From NCBI RefSeq assembly GCF_002078875.1, contig NC_034409.1, positions 11,069,399-11,133,398 of the forward strand: a stretch of 64,000 nt of DNA, in the 5' to 3' direction. A program made the translations under genes and the position numbers. How positions within the stretch are numbered: position 1 is the first letter of the stretch; each line of letters starts with the position of its first letter. This DNA comes from Numida meleagris (lineage: Eukaryota; Chordata; Aves; Galliformes; Numididae). The notes below the pieces were generated by a model. That model was not told the origin of the DNA and made no database searches. It saw only the letters and a program-made list of their open reading frames with translations. Positions 28,772 through 41,765 of the stretch are shown piece after piece.

Positions 28772-28798
28772 CCCCCCCCTCCTCAACCCCCACCCCCC
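28772..28798 (-). other. G-quadruplex-capable tract on the minus strand
   Basis: C runs of 8, 5 and 6 on the plus strand, with loops of at most seven bases. The 8-run can supply two G tracts on the minus strand, giving four tracts of at least three G. Confidence 0.75.
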
Positions 28799-29767
28799 AC
28801 AAAACCCACACATTTTTGGTTTCGAGTTTCCTGTGCAGAAGGAGTCTGAGTGCAAAGGAGATGAAGAAGGGGGTCCAGCCCAGAATATCAGTGTATCACT
28901 CGGACATTATCCATTTCATTCCCTGACTCCCCTTCAGCTGTTCATCACATTTTCCGTCTGTTTCAAGAGAGGATCTCTCTGATTTTGGAAAATCAGACGT
29001 GCTAAAATCATGCTAAAAATATTTCAATTGCAGAATATGATGCTTCATAGAGCATCAGAAGGCCAGAAATAATTCACGGGGAAGCTTAAAAACTGCTCCC
29101 AGAACACTTCTGTACAAAATTACATGCTGAATCATAAAATCCCAAGGAGAGAGAGGACTTCCCAAAGATATTTACACCAAACTGAAACTTTTTGTATGTT
29201 AACATTTAGAAATTTGGAGAAAAATGAGAAAGAGGCATTTTAAAACATGCTTTCATAAATCATCCAGATTCCTGAGTGGATGTTTGTGATTTGATCATAC
29301 TCTTAAGTATTCAGGTAAAAGCGAGAAATTTCAGGTAGTTTTAAAATGAACTGTGATGCTAGAGCAAACAGGTGACAATGGCACGCTGCTACGTCACCAT
29401 ATGTCTGTGCTGTGCCAGCATCACTGCTCCCTTCCACTAGCATCATCAAGGTGCCAAGGGGACACGTTGAAAGGGTGTTTTCTGCTCTGCCCCTGCCAGC
29501 CTGACTCATTGCTGCTCTGTAAAAACACCCAGCACTTGAGTTTGTGAGTAATGCACTAAATATTAACTTCTCTATATGCTCTAACATGGTCATTTCTCCA
29601 TGTCTTTAGAGAAGGATGCATTTTTCATCTGATACAAAATCCAGAAGCAGACTGTAGCTACTGACAGCCACATGTATGCTGTAGCATCACTTCTCAAAGG
29701 CAGGAAGAGCATTGCTCCTCCCGAAGCAGGACAGTGTGAGAGTTTACAGAGGCACTGTAAATGGCAG

Positions 29768-29912
29768 ATGCTCAAGGGCAGGCTGGATGGGGCTGTGGGC
29801 AACCTGATCTTGTGCCTGATTTAGTGGTAGGCAACCCTGCCCATGGCAAGGGGTTGGAACTACATGATCTTTGAGGTCCCTTCCAACCCAAGCAGTTCTA
29901 TGATTCTATGAT
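29768..29912 (+). mobile_element. CR1 3' end fragment
   Basis: Plus-orientation tail with GGCTGGATGGGGCTGTGGGC, GGCAACCCTGCCCATGGCA and the terminal TTCTATGATTCTATGATT. Confidence 0.93.
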
Positions 29913-30188
29913 TTTTGACCATTAATCCACGACTCAGTGACAATGCCTCTCCATTGCCTACCTTTCACCGTGTGTTATTTTAAATGACAACACATGGACA
30001 ATATTGCACTGCAAGAATCAGCACAATAAAGCATTTTCAGTCAAATTCTCAGCTGACAGGATGCAATGAATAAGCAATCACTTTAATGCAACCTGACCAA
30101 ATTACCTAGCTGAGCAACTTGGTTCATCGAGTATTTCAGAGACCCACCACAATGAGCATGAGGTTTAAATTTGTAATTTTAAACCCTC

Positions 30189-30372
30189 AGAACCGTACAA
30201 CCATTAAGGCTGGCGAAGACGACTAAGATCACCTAGCCCAAGTATCGAGCCATCCCCACCATGCCCACTAACCCCTGTCCCTCAGTGCCACATCTACCTT
30301 TTTCTTGAACACCTGCAGTGTTCAACAGTGACTCCACGACCTCCCTGTGCAGCCCGTTACAATGCATTACCT
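30189..30372 (-). mobile_element. CR1 fragment (CR1-B-like tail)
   Basis: Minus-orientation CR1: ACCATTAAGGCTGGCGAAGA, CCCACTAACCCCTGTCCCTC, and CAGTGCCACATCTACC near 30285 followed by the TCTTGAACACCTGCAG block. The 3' end lies at the left. Confidence 0.88.
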
Positions 30373-30403
30373 TGCTAAAACATCCTCCAGTAATGCCACA
30401 AAG

Positions 30404-30444
30404 GCAAACTTGCTTCCACCACAGGAAGCAAACTTGCTTCCACC
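30404..30444. repeat. Tandem duplication of a 17-bp core, 24-bp period
   Basis: GCAAACTTGCTTCCACC occurs at 30404-30420 and again at 30428-30444, just right of a CR1 fragment. Confidence 0.93.
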
Positions 30445-33423
30445 ATCATCACAACCACATCTAATTAGAGAACAAATGAGTTTAAACCAACAAGAAATAA
30501 AGCAGCGCACTGGCCCTCACTACCTGCATTAGGACTGTGCAGTGACTGCTTTCATTCAGCATGGTTTGCCTTCCTAGGTGGGAAGCTCCAAAATCTCCCC
30601 TCCAGACTTCCCAAGCACAGTTTGTACCCAGTTTTACAATTCCAGGCAGGTGCACAGAGCCAAGAGTCTCAGTGTTTGTTTCTGGTAACTGCTGCTCTCC
30701 ATGCTGTAATTCAGCTCGAGCAGCCACACTAGGCTTCTGCAATTCATAATAAATTATAACAATGAAGTACTTGTTTATGACAATCATCTGTAAGAACTGC
30801 TGACAGAGCGGCAGGAAAAAAGCCTCTGTTGTGCCAGGCCCAGAGCGGAGGAGCTCAGAAGGAGCTGCAGACACATGGCTCCGGGTGCTGGCACCGCACC
30901 GTGCCCTGAGCCCCAACAGCCCCAGCAGGGACCAAAAGCAACCTGTTGTCACATAGCTTGATGTGTGTTGGGGATGCTCTACCCAATGGGCTGGATCAAA
31001 CCCACCAAACTTTCCCCTCAACAAAACAGAGGATGAGGGCAGAAAATATTTCCTCTGTAATGCCACTCGTGTCATGGAAACCATTGCTTTGCAGTGGTCA
31101 CTGATTTTCCAGGAACACGGACAACAGCAATATGATCAGACCTACAGGGCAAAATCTGTAGCTTGTAACGTACGCTCATTTTCAGTGCAGGTTCTCTGAC
31201 CTCCAGCAAGGAGAGCAGTTCTATTCCACGCTGCAGCACTGAATAATGGCTTTAAATATCCTTTGTTCTAAAGGTGCGCGAAGCACTCAAAGCTGAAGGG
31301 AAGTCTGCCGTGAAGAATTAGAACAGATAAGAAAAAAAAAAGCCACCTCAATTTCCTGTGTTGCATTCAGTGGTGCAGAAGTTGTGCTGTCTTGCTTCTG
31401 CCATGCATTTGTGGTTGCTGTGAAATAAAATATTGACTGGAGAAAGTAGAAAGGAGAATCATTCATAAAAGCCTGAAATGTCAAAATTGGTAGGTATGCC
31501 CATTCCAGGAAATATCTGATCTAGAATACTCCAAAGAGCGCTTGATCTTTGCTTCTTTTCCCCCCTCACCCACAGGCATAAGCAGCTGAATGTCTGAGTT
31601 TAAAGAAACAAGAGATCAGCTGCACAAAGAGATGTTAACTTTAAAAGCTGTTTTATGTTTCTTATTGTTCATTGCCAGGCATGGCAAATATTTGTCTAGA
31701 GTATTTACTTCTACTTGGTTAAAGTGTAGAGCCAGATCCAACAACATACCCTACCTGCTTTATACCACCCCCAAGGCGAAAAGCAGACATCAACTGCTGA
31801 AATAAAAAACTTGCTCTGAGGAAATGCTCACTCTGTATCGGCAGAACGATGTAAACCAGCAAGAACACACCAGTCCGTGCAGCCATAAAAATCTGTCCCT
31901 GCCAGTAACAGACAGTTGCTTTCCCCAAAATGTCCAGCTGTAAGTGGAAAATGTCTTTTGGCTAATGACGAAATTTCCATTTTTCATGTAACATTGAGGT
32001 ATGTCTTTAAGATGGCATATTTTAGTGGTTGTTCATGCTTTCCAAAGGTCACATATCACATTTCTTAATCTGTTATGATTGAGCTTAAACTCTGGGGGAA
32101 TCATTCCTGGAATGGTTCTGTCTGTGCAGTCTCTCTCTAATTCCTGAAGCAAATCAAGTCCCAAGGAGAACTGAAGTCCCCAGCCACATCTATAAATGTT
32201 TCAAAAATGACTTCTGTGCTTATTTTCCTAATAGAAAATAAATAATTACTGTTGTCAAGTGTTGCTACATTCAAAGCATACGAAAGTCAATTCAAGTCTT
32301 CTGAATAATGTCGTTATGTTTAAAAACAAGCCTTAAAGTTGCTTATTGGAGAACAAAGGTGTTGCCATACATCTGTGTTTTCTGATGTAGCCATTGAACT
32401 CACTTACTATGAATAATATTATTTAATGATTCAAACATTTTTTGTTTTTGACTTTTCTTTCAATTACAGATACATGTCACAGAGATCGTGGAAGGCTATT
32501 TCCTCATTTTATCCTATCATCTCTCTTATTGCTACACAGTGTATCCCCAAGCATGTACACCGCAAATCTAGGAAGCACACACAAAATCTGGGCGCTCTTC
32601 ATGTGTTTTCACTTATGGCTCTTTGCACTTTGTCTGAGATTGCACTGACCTGGACAGACCAAAAAGCGTTGGTAGGTACAAGAGCTGCCTACTGCCTTCC
32701 TTCGCTGCTGGGAAATTAAGATGAAAAGTTCTCAAAATTGTGGTTTAACATATTCATCTTAAAAACGCAACGCTTCATGGAGTTAGGTTGTAATTACTGG
32801 AATTTTGAGCTTGTTTATTGGAAATAAGAGATGCAAGTCATCCTACAGGTGGAGTCACACAGATATGGGCAACTTCAGGTTTTGGCTTTTTGCTCTGTAT
32901 ATTTGCTGTATTTAATAGGATTTTTGTATTTTGAGTAGGACAGCGGAAGTCCATCCTATCTGAACATATTATTTTTACCTATGAGTGCTGGCTTCATTCT
33001 AAATGGCATGTTCCCATGCCACCTATGTGGATGGTATAGGATGTACTGAAACAAGACAATCTTTCTCATTTTAACTGACAGTGATGTGTTGCCCTCGTGA
33101 CTTTTTTCACTCTTCAGTTTCTCACTTGTATAAAGGAAGTAACTTTATTGATGTCCTTTAATAAAGCTCTTTAGATATATGGATACATTCAGTAACAAAA
33201 GACTTGTAACACATTTATTTACAAAGAATTTAAGGATGCCACTCCTATGAATCTTGATTACACACTTTCACTAAGGTAAAACACTTCACGGAAGTGCTAA
33301 AAAGCAGAATGTGAACATCTGGCTGAAGATTATTAATGCAGTGAGGACAAATCCTTCCTCTTATTGCCTCCTCTTAAATGTACGTATTGTCAAAGTGCTT
33401 GAACATCACTTTTTAGACAGTAA

Positions 33424-33445
33424 ATATATATATATATGTATGTAC
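33424..33445. repeat. AT/TG dinucleotide tract
   Basis: Seven AT units followed by GTATGTAC, in intergenic DNA. Confidence 0.85.
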
Positions 33446-33841
33446 ATCAGTCAAAGAAGTAAACAAAAAAAGCCATGTGATTCTTTAGCACTGAAATTTA
33501 ATCTCTCAGTGTGCCATTAGTCAGTTCAGTGCACAATCATCAACACATTCAAACAGACCTAACCAAGAAAACAGAACAAGCAAAAAAGCAACTGAAATTT
33601 GGGATATAGGCTAGAATTGAAAATCCTTCTCCTAACATAAAAATGCCACTGGCTGCTAATGTAACCTCTGTAATAGTCCCCGGGTTAGAATTTCACTTCA
33701 AACCACTATCAGGTGAGTCAAGGCACTTCAAAGGAAAAAGCTCTCAACTGCTAAAACCATTATTGTTGTTTTCTAACAGACAGGATCCTGAGCACCTTTA
33801 ACTGAACAGATGTCCCACTTCCTTTATTAGGAAAACAGTGC

Positions 33842-33870
33842 TTTTTTTTTTTTTTTTTTTTTTTTTTTTT
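33842..33870. repeat. Homopolymer run of 29 T
   Basis: An uninterrupted thymine run with GTGC on both sides. No coding or processed-transcript sequence is recognisable beside it. Confidence 0.95.
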
Positions 33871-36800
33871 GTGCATTCTCTCTGCTATTCCTACATAGTA
33901 AATAAGAATTCCAAAAGCCCAAATCAAGTATGAACATGCATAACTTACATTATCATTAAACCTCATTAAATTAACTGGAAAAATGAATGGAGTAAGGATG
34001 TGCAAAACCATCATTTGATTAGCTGTATTGGCATAAGGAACACAATGTTGAATGCATGTGCTTTATCACTTGCTCTATCACTTCAGGAAAAAATGTGTAT
34101 GAATATATATGCTTTTTTCCAAGATGACAGCCCTGCCTTCCTGACTACTCAGCCCGACAGCTAGCTGAGGTCACTTCATTCAAGAATAGGAGTGTGAAGC
34201 GAGAAAGAGACTACTTTTATTCTCAGGACGTAACCCACGGTCTAGGAAGGTGACATCATTTAGCAACTAAGACTGAAGTGCTTTCCTGTTACATAGCACA
34301 CTTCCCTTAGAGATGCATTTTTACAGTCCGTGTTCACAGCCTTGCAGGAAGATGCTTATTTTTAGCAACATCCTTGAATGTTTTTACCAGTGAACAGATC
34401 TATAAGAAAACAGTATAACTGCTAAATCTCATTGATCCAACTGTTCTTTTGCAACCAAAGAACGAAGTTAAATAGACTAAGATGATGGATTTATGTAATG
34501 CAATCAAGCACCAAAGACTTGAGAGAGCAATATAATCATCTTATGTTCTTTTTTTTTATTACAATTTTCATTTTTAAAAAATGAATGCAAATAAATTAAG
34601 GTCACATCTTACTTTTCTAAACAGAACGATTCACACCAAGAGTTATGAAAGCACTGCAAAATTCAGGCCATGCAATCAGCTCCTGTGGTAGAGACACAGA
34701 CCTGCTGCACAAGGTTCATCTTCAGAAACCTCCAGCAGCAAACCTGCCTTTTTCATTCTCCTCATGCCTACAGCCTCTGTTCTGCCCTATTACCTGCCAT
34801 AAAATTCCTGACAGGAATTCAGTGGCTTTTTTTTTAACCCTAGTCAATTTCAAACCAGTATTTCTCAAATCAAGACAATGGCCGAAGCCGCAGATTCTCA
34901 TGTTTGCAGGTATTTGGCATCTTGGAGTATTATAATCTACATCTCCATGGCATCTTCCCTTGGATTTGGGAAGATCTGTATCTTCTACATTCTGTAGTTA
35001 CAAGGACTCAAACATAAACAATTCAACTCTTTATGGCTGTGCAAAACACAGGAACTAAGACCTACCGCATGCCTTGCTTTGATTGTACTTGCTTGGGGCA
35101 GGAGGAGACGCCAACACGGACTTAGAGCACTCCCAGATGCATAGAACAGCCTTCCGCAGCTGCCTCTTATATTAAAGTTGTGCACAGGGTGTTCTGTTTT
35201 TCTCTAATGGATATAAAAGCATTTCAGGCTGGAATGGATCTGGCAATTTCAGTTTCAGCTACAATGTGCTTTTAGTGTTAGTTTTATGAATCCTTGAGAA
35301 GAGGTTCAGTTTTATTCAATAGGATTGCTGGAAGATTGTACTGTAAGCAACTATGCGTACATAACACTTACTGTCTTACCTCTGGATTGAAGGAGCACAC
35401 AAAAGTTGAAGTTACAGAATATATTTCTGAGAAATTAATCTGAAGTCAGCTATTTTTGGGGGCAGAGAAAACATGAAAAGATTAAGATAAGGTTCAGGTA
35501 AACTTGCTTTCTAAATGGACATAAACATAGGTTTTCTCCCCCAAAAAGTTATATATCTATTTTCAAAATTAGTTCAAACCTACTCTTTGGAAGATTTGGG
35601 TTTTATTCTATGCCTTTATAAAGAGAGGTTAGGTTCAGCAGCATTCCAAACCATAGGGATAGTTAAGCTCTAAATACGTTGTCTGTATTACAGGTCAGAG
35701 AACCAGACCTTAGAAATTACTGAGGAATAACAGTGCCATTTTGGAGAGTATGGCTGAAATATTGTCTCATATTCACTTGTTCTACCACAGATTCACAATG
35801 CAACTTGAAGTAAGAAAATATTAAAATGAATTAGATATACGAGGAAACGGTTATTCAGAGATTCTACTGAAATCAGTTTCAGTCTCTGTTTTCAGTAGCA
35901 GATTAGTAACAATATGTGATTTCCAACAGAAGAAAGGAACTTCAGTTTTTCTTCTGGAAAATACCCTAAATACAAGACACTAAATTGCAATACTGCAGGA
36001 TAAAGTGTGATGAATGCTTGTTTTTCTAAAGAGGATTCACATTCTTCTCAAGACCAGGGTAATCCCTCAAGCTTATTTACTGTAGGAAAATCTTGTCTGA
36101 GTGGTAAATCACAGTGTCATTGAAAGAACTGCACATGCTGCCGACTCTATCAGCTGTGATCCTTTTCTACTCATGCATTGTCTCTACAAAATGCTAATCC
36201 AAGTCGTTCACCTCTGATGATTATCTATGGAAACAAAGCCAAGGGGATTTTATACTCTTGGTTAGAGCAAGTAAGCTGTCCAGAAGATCAGGCAACTCCA
36301 ACTCAGGATGAGTTTGCCTGCTTTAGGATAAATGTGAAAGACTCTAACACAAACACTCCAATACCAGCATTTCTTTAAATACTCATACAGTCAATGCTCC
36401 ATGGTTTCACACTTCGTACTCCACTGCCTAGGGGTGCCACCATTAAACCATCAGCAGAGCCAGGAGGTACCCTTCTCCATCAGCATGGCAACAGTGACTG
36501 AGAACTGCGCTTTTAAAAGTGCCAGAACTGTAAACCCACGGTACAGATGATAGTTGAGCACAAAACACTTAAAAACACAACCCAGCAAGTGCTCAAAAGC
36601 ACATGTCAAAACCTTCTTTGATGAAATATGCAAGGAGCTCCGGAGTTGCACAGCCAGCAAGAGGCTGCCTGTACGCCCATGTGACCATCATGTTGAGACA
36701 CTTATGGAACAGACATACTAGTAAGGATTGTATATTGTTTTTAAAGGGTTCATTCTTTATCTTTCCTCGCTGCATAGAACTGACAGTCCCCTTCCATCTG

Positions 36801-39800
36801 CTTCCTCTCCAGAACATTAATAATAGCATTCACAACAGAGACGTTAAAGTCTTATTTTTCAGCTACGACAAATCCCATAGCCACTGGCATCCCCAGCTGC
36901 TTCCTCTTCCCCAAGATCTACTCACTGCCTTTCCTGTTACTTACCTCTGCTAATAAAAAATAATGAAAAAATAGCACTAAATCAAATGCATTACTTGGCA
37001 AGTGCACTTATCGTGGCAGTACATAAAGGGCAAAAAGAACATAGAGGGCAAAAAATAAGCAAGTGGAAAACATACACTGGCTCACAGTTTAATTAATCTA
37101 CTCAGCTTTTACCAAAATCTGTGTTTCACAAGCTAATATCCCAAGATGAGAGATTTCAGACAGCCTAGATTTAAAAATAATCTGAAAAAGCCCCCACACC
37201 CTCAAGTGGAGTCCCAAAACAGAAAACACAAATGACACTTCTAAACTCTGGAGGAAACATTTAATCACTGTAATCCAAAATAACCATTGTATCACCAAGA
37301 CTGTTAAGTACCTGTGCTTTTTTTCTTCCTGATACATTGAACATGGTTGTAGTGCCAGAGAAGACAGAAAACAGAGCAACAAATAATAATAAGAAAACAC
37401 AAATGAGAAACAAACAAGGAAATCTGTGAATGTGACCACTGAAATGCTTAGATCTAGAATACGGCCATGAGAACATACCAGTGGAAGGATGGATATTTGC
37501 ACCTTCTTCCATCTATCACAGATCACAGCTCTGGAATAGAGGCTGAGGTATGATGGAACACTTCGTAACAAAGACAGAATTATTTTTTGTCAAAGCATTA
37601 CAGAATACCATGGCCACAAAACTATCTGCCCTTTGAGCTGAAAAACCTCCACAATGCAGCAGCCATCCATGGCCAGCTGAGATCTAAAGCAAAAATCCAT
37701 TAAGCAAAACCAATCACATGCCTCACAGAAGCACTGAGTACAATTTTTTTGGCTTTTGCTCCTCTATTATCTGTACCTTTTGGTATGAGAACCAAATTCA
37801 TCTTTGTGACTCAAACTGCACGTTGATTGTGCTGTTGCATGAGTATGTTGCCCTCCATGCTGACAGCAGTAAAATCAGATTTGAAAGACTAACAGATACA
37901 GGAAGGTAAATGATGGCAGATGGTCAGCTTCTCACCACACTTCTGTCACCTCCCTCTTTCAAAGAATTCAGTGCAGAGGGGCAGAATGCTGCAACATTAG
38001 TAGGTGAGTCCTTCTTAGAACACAAGTAAAGAGCTAGGCCGATACAATGGCCAACTATGTACCTTATTTAGGCATAATGAAATGGTAGAAACACCAAGTT
38101 GTTCTGTTTAAAGCACAGAAGCCTGCACAGATGTATTAACTACAGTATTTTACTTCCAGAAAACTATTCTTAAGAAGAATCTGCACTAGAAGTCCAACTT
38201 ATTCCTCCTGGGCCAATGCCCACCTAAGAATATGAAAGTACCCTTGGGGAGCTATGAGGGTTAAAGGCAAAAAGAGCCCTGACTTCCTAGGAACTCCCTT
38301 CTGAACTCAGTAGTAAACACTCATGGTTCTGGAGCTGAATCCCATGCAAATGGTTGAGAATCAGGCAAATTAAAGTGTTAGTGAGGACCTTTAATTAAAA
38401 TCAGATCAGGCAAGGGACTTGTGGGGAAGCAGCATTGCTTTCCTGCAGAAATGCAGAGTTCTGCTGTCTAAGCAAAACCTTGCTGTCCCGTTTCATTGGT
38501 GGTCTTTCCTCCGTATTAATGAATTATTCTAGAATGAATGCTGTATTCTGATTTTCATCTATCTTTCTCTGGTCTCATAGCATGGAGTTTTCCTGTCTTT
38601 CAAACTGTATTATTTTTTAAAAATTGCTCAAAAACCTGCAGTGCTCTCTAGCAATATTTATGCTTTCAGAATGGAAAAATCTGAAGCTTGTTGAGATGAC
38701 TCTAACTGGTATTTTTTGGTAGAACACTAATTTTGTATTCTTCTCCCATCCATCCTACAAAAAAGAAAATGAAAAAAAAAAAAGAAAGAAGCAGCTTTCC
38801 ACTTTTAAATTCTTTTCACTTATAAATAGCTTTGCAATTCGAGATACACAAGGAGAACTGGAAACTGAGGCAGGAAAGAATTGCAAGAACTATTCAAGGA
38901 CTAAAAACATACATTGTAACAAAAGTCTCATGCTGAATCCAGGCAGCTCAACAAAGAAACAGCTAAAGGACGAGATTAGTCTTCAAGCAAGCTCTGTATG
39001 TAACTTCCCTGTTTGCTAGGAATTTCAAAAATATTTCATAAATTATTTTGAAATTGAAGTGTATGTTATAGATTGCTGGAAGATGACATCTGGAAAATAA
39101 AACGTCTAAAAGGATGATTTTGTTACCAGTTAAAGGTGACCAGAGAGGACACAGCTGTAAACTTATGCAACACAGTACAGCTGGCTAGGATGCTTGATCA
39201 GGACACAGGCAACTAAGTTCAGCATCGGCTTTGATTCAGAGCTCGTATCTAAGCAAATGTTTTACTCCGAGATCTTCTATGCAAGTTGCCTTTGTACAAA
39301 AACTTGATGCAAAAAAGGAATGATTAGGTTTGGTAACTGATACATACAGATTCTAATCCTTGTGGAAATAAGAAGTCATTATACAGTAAAATAAAATAAA
39401 TGTAACAAGAAAAGGTGGAGGTCATTACTTCAGAGTATCTACTGGCCCAGTCATTAGGATGTTTCTCTCATTCAAATGCACTTCAGAAATCAGACTGCGT
39501 AAACCTCAGTATCCCAGTTGCCAGCTGAACAGCCTTGCAGCTGGACTACAGGAAGCGCACAGCTGGATGAGTGCCACCATCTCCTCAGTTCTGTGTCAAG
39601 TACGACAGCGCGAAGCGCTACCGCCAAAAATCCAGCATAGATCCACCTCATAAATTAGTTTCTGAAAGGCAGGCAAAACGTGATCATGCGTGTAAGTGTT
39701 ACTGGAAGCATGCAAACATTTGTAACCTAACTTTCGTAATCTAAATTTTTGTAAATTATTTCCTTAGTGATCATGTCTTTCTCAGCTCTTACAAGTTTCA

Positions 39801-41363
39801 CTGTTTAAAACACGATGAACTACCCTGCATTTGTGAAAGGCTAAGAGCACCCACTACCACATGCCAGCAGACAGGTGACCACAGATTCCAGCAAAGGGCC
39901 ATGAAGTTCCACAAGAACTGTAACTCCACAGAAGACATAAATTCTTCACCCCACCTCCATTACAGCCCATGGCAGCACTCTATTTCAGCACTGATCTCAA
40001 GAAGGCTCACACTGAGCTCTCTGAGTGCTCCATTAACCTTCCTTTCACAGACTTAGCTGGCGAAAAACGAAGTGAAATGCAGGATCTTATCCCTGTCTCC
40101 ACACTTAAAATATTATACAACTCATTCAACAGCCTTTGGATTTATCATTTAGATAATCTTTGTATTACTACACCACTAGAAATTCTGTTTGTGAAAAATC
40201 CTCGTTTAAGACTAGCACACCACACTCTGCAGCCACATTAACAATTTACTCTTTTTGGCACGGCTTTTAGCTAGAGGAAAACAGATCTTCAAGGGCTAAG
40301 AATCTAGATAGGACATAATGTTTCAAGAAACAGTGTATAAAACACCGACTTTCTCCTGCTGCCATCACTTCTTGTAAAATTGTATTAAGCCTTGAAAGCA
40401 TTCAAACACACCATCGAGAAACAGAAGAGCAGCTCCCCCTGCAATCTCCATTCACTTATCTAGGGAGCATCCCCACTCTCCCCCTGCAGCAGAATAAAGG
40501 GGCCTCTTATGTACTTTGTGTACTGCTTTTTGCTGAGTTGCTCTTCATTCCTGACTGCGCAGTTCTGGCAAGCTGGAGAGAAGCCCTAAACAAGTATCAG
40601 TGCCAGCAGTGACACGTCCCTCAAATGTAGCAGGCAGCTCAAAACTTTTCAGGCTCAAAAATACCCTGATACTTAGACGGCAATGCAGAAAGGGGTATTT
40701 CCTCAATATTTATAAGTTTAAATATTTAAATATTTAAAGCCACTTCCTTGGCTTTAAAGCACGTGCATCTGACAGCCTCATCTGGGAACAGGTACATAGC
40801 TGAGCAACTCTACATACCTCAGCCTATCTCCTCACACTCAGAGCTCCACTCAACAAAAACAGATGCAACTTTATTCCACATCACTTTCACAAAGCTGCTT
40901 TCTTCAAATATTGGATACAGCTGTCAAGTTCATCACAGAGTACTTTCTTTAAAGCTCTCCCAGAACCTCAGTCTCCTATGCCTCCATGACTACAAACGTA
41001 CTGAAAATGTTCTTGTAGTCTCAGCAGATCATATAGTTTATGACTTTCTTCCATCCCTTAAGAGTCAGAAAGCCAAAGACTGAGAATTTCATAGAGAACT
41101 AAGCAAGAAGTAGAAAAGGGAGGCAAACTAATGACATTTAAGCCAAAGCAACATAACTTGGCTGGGAAAGATACTGGCAGAATCTAAAAGCCACAACTTT
41201 ATAATTCAACTAAACACACTCACATTTCCATGCATAGTACCTAACAAAAAAATGTATTTTCTTTGCCATTAACATTTGTATTAGAATGGAGGATTAAAAC
41301 TATGTTTTTATAAGGACACTTATTTGTAAAAAGTATGGGATCATGTGTGTCACACTGCACGGT

Positions 41364-41399
41364 CTTCTGATCAGGCTGTGTCTGACTTCAGAAACTAAA
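41364..41399 (+). repeat. Left arm of a 36-bp inverted repeat
   Basis: The arm starts CTTCTGATCAGGCTGTGTCT and ends GAAACTAAA. It is the reverse complement of 41730-41765 except for one base (A versus G at the tenth position). The arms are 330 bp apart. Similarity stops abruptly outside and fades quickly inside. Confidence 0.9.
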
Positions 41400-41729
41400 C
41401 TATGTTCACAAATCCTTCTCTTGCTCAGGTTTGTTTCCTAGACTTTTGTTCATGCTTTTGAACATACACATACGTGCAGTTTTAAGCGCACTTAATCTAA
41501 TCATTCTACATATTCCTCCATTACTGTTGCAGACAGCAGTCCACAGCCATTCTGCACAGTCTTCGTGTGACCCCTGCATGAGTGGGAAAGCACACAGGCA
41601 AAACTTCCCCAAATTCTCTATTAATGGAGGGACAGAGAGGAGAAAGGAGAATGAAGAAGTTAGCTGGGAACAGCTAGTTTTGTGGGGCTGCAGTGGCTTC
41701 TGCTGACAACGCATTTGGTCTTAACCATC

Positions 41730-41765
41730 TTTAGTTTCTGAAGTCAGACACAGCCCGATCAGAAG
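41730..41765 (-). repeat. Right arm of a 36-bp inverted repeat
   Basis: Starts TTTAGTTTCTGAAGTCAGAC on the plus strand and pairs with 41364-41399 at 35 of 36 positions. No clear target-site duplication is seen outside the arms, so a transposon is not proven. Confidence 0.9.

Larger units (their letters stand above)
22485..29767. other. Intergenic DNA
   Basis: Holds the trinucleotide microsatellite at 27681, the G4-capable tract at 28772, a CACCATG/CATGGTG palindrome at 26324-26338 and an octamer-type word (ATGCAAAT within GATGCAAATGCATC) at 28333-28346. No gene recognised. Confidence 0.6.

Noticed and set aside
33760..34014. 84-codon minus-strand frame with a lysine run
   Set aside because: The lysine run is the T29 tract read as AAA codons. 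It is a chance frame.
40705..40740. TAAATATT repeats as a regulatory element
   Set aside because: It is a short AT-rich low-complexity stretch without other support.
41406..41714. 102-codon frame between the 36-bp inverted arms as a transposase
   Set aside because: No transposase motif is visible, both strands are open by chance, and the segment is too short.
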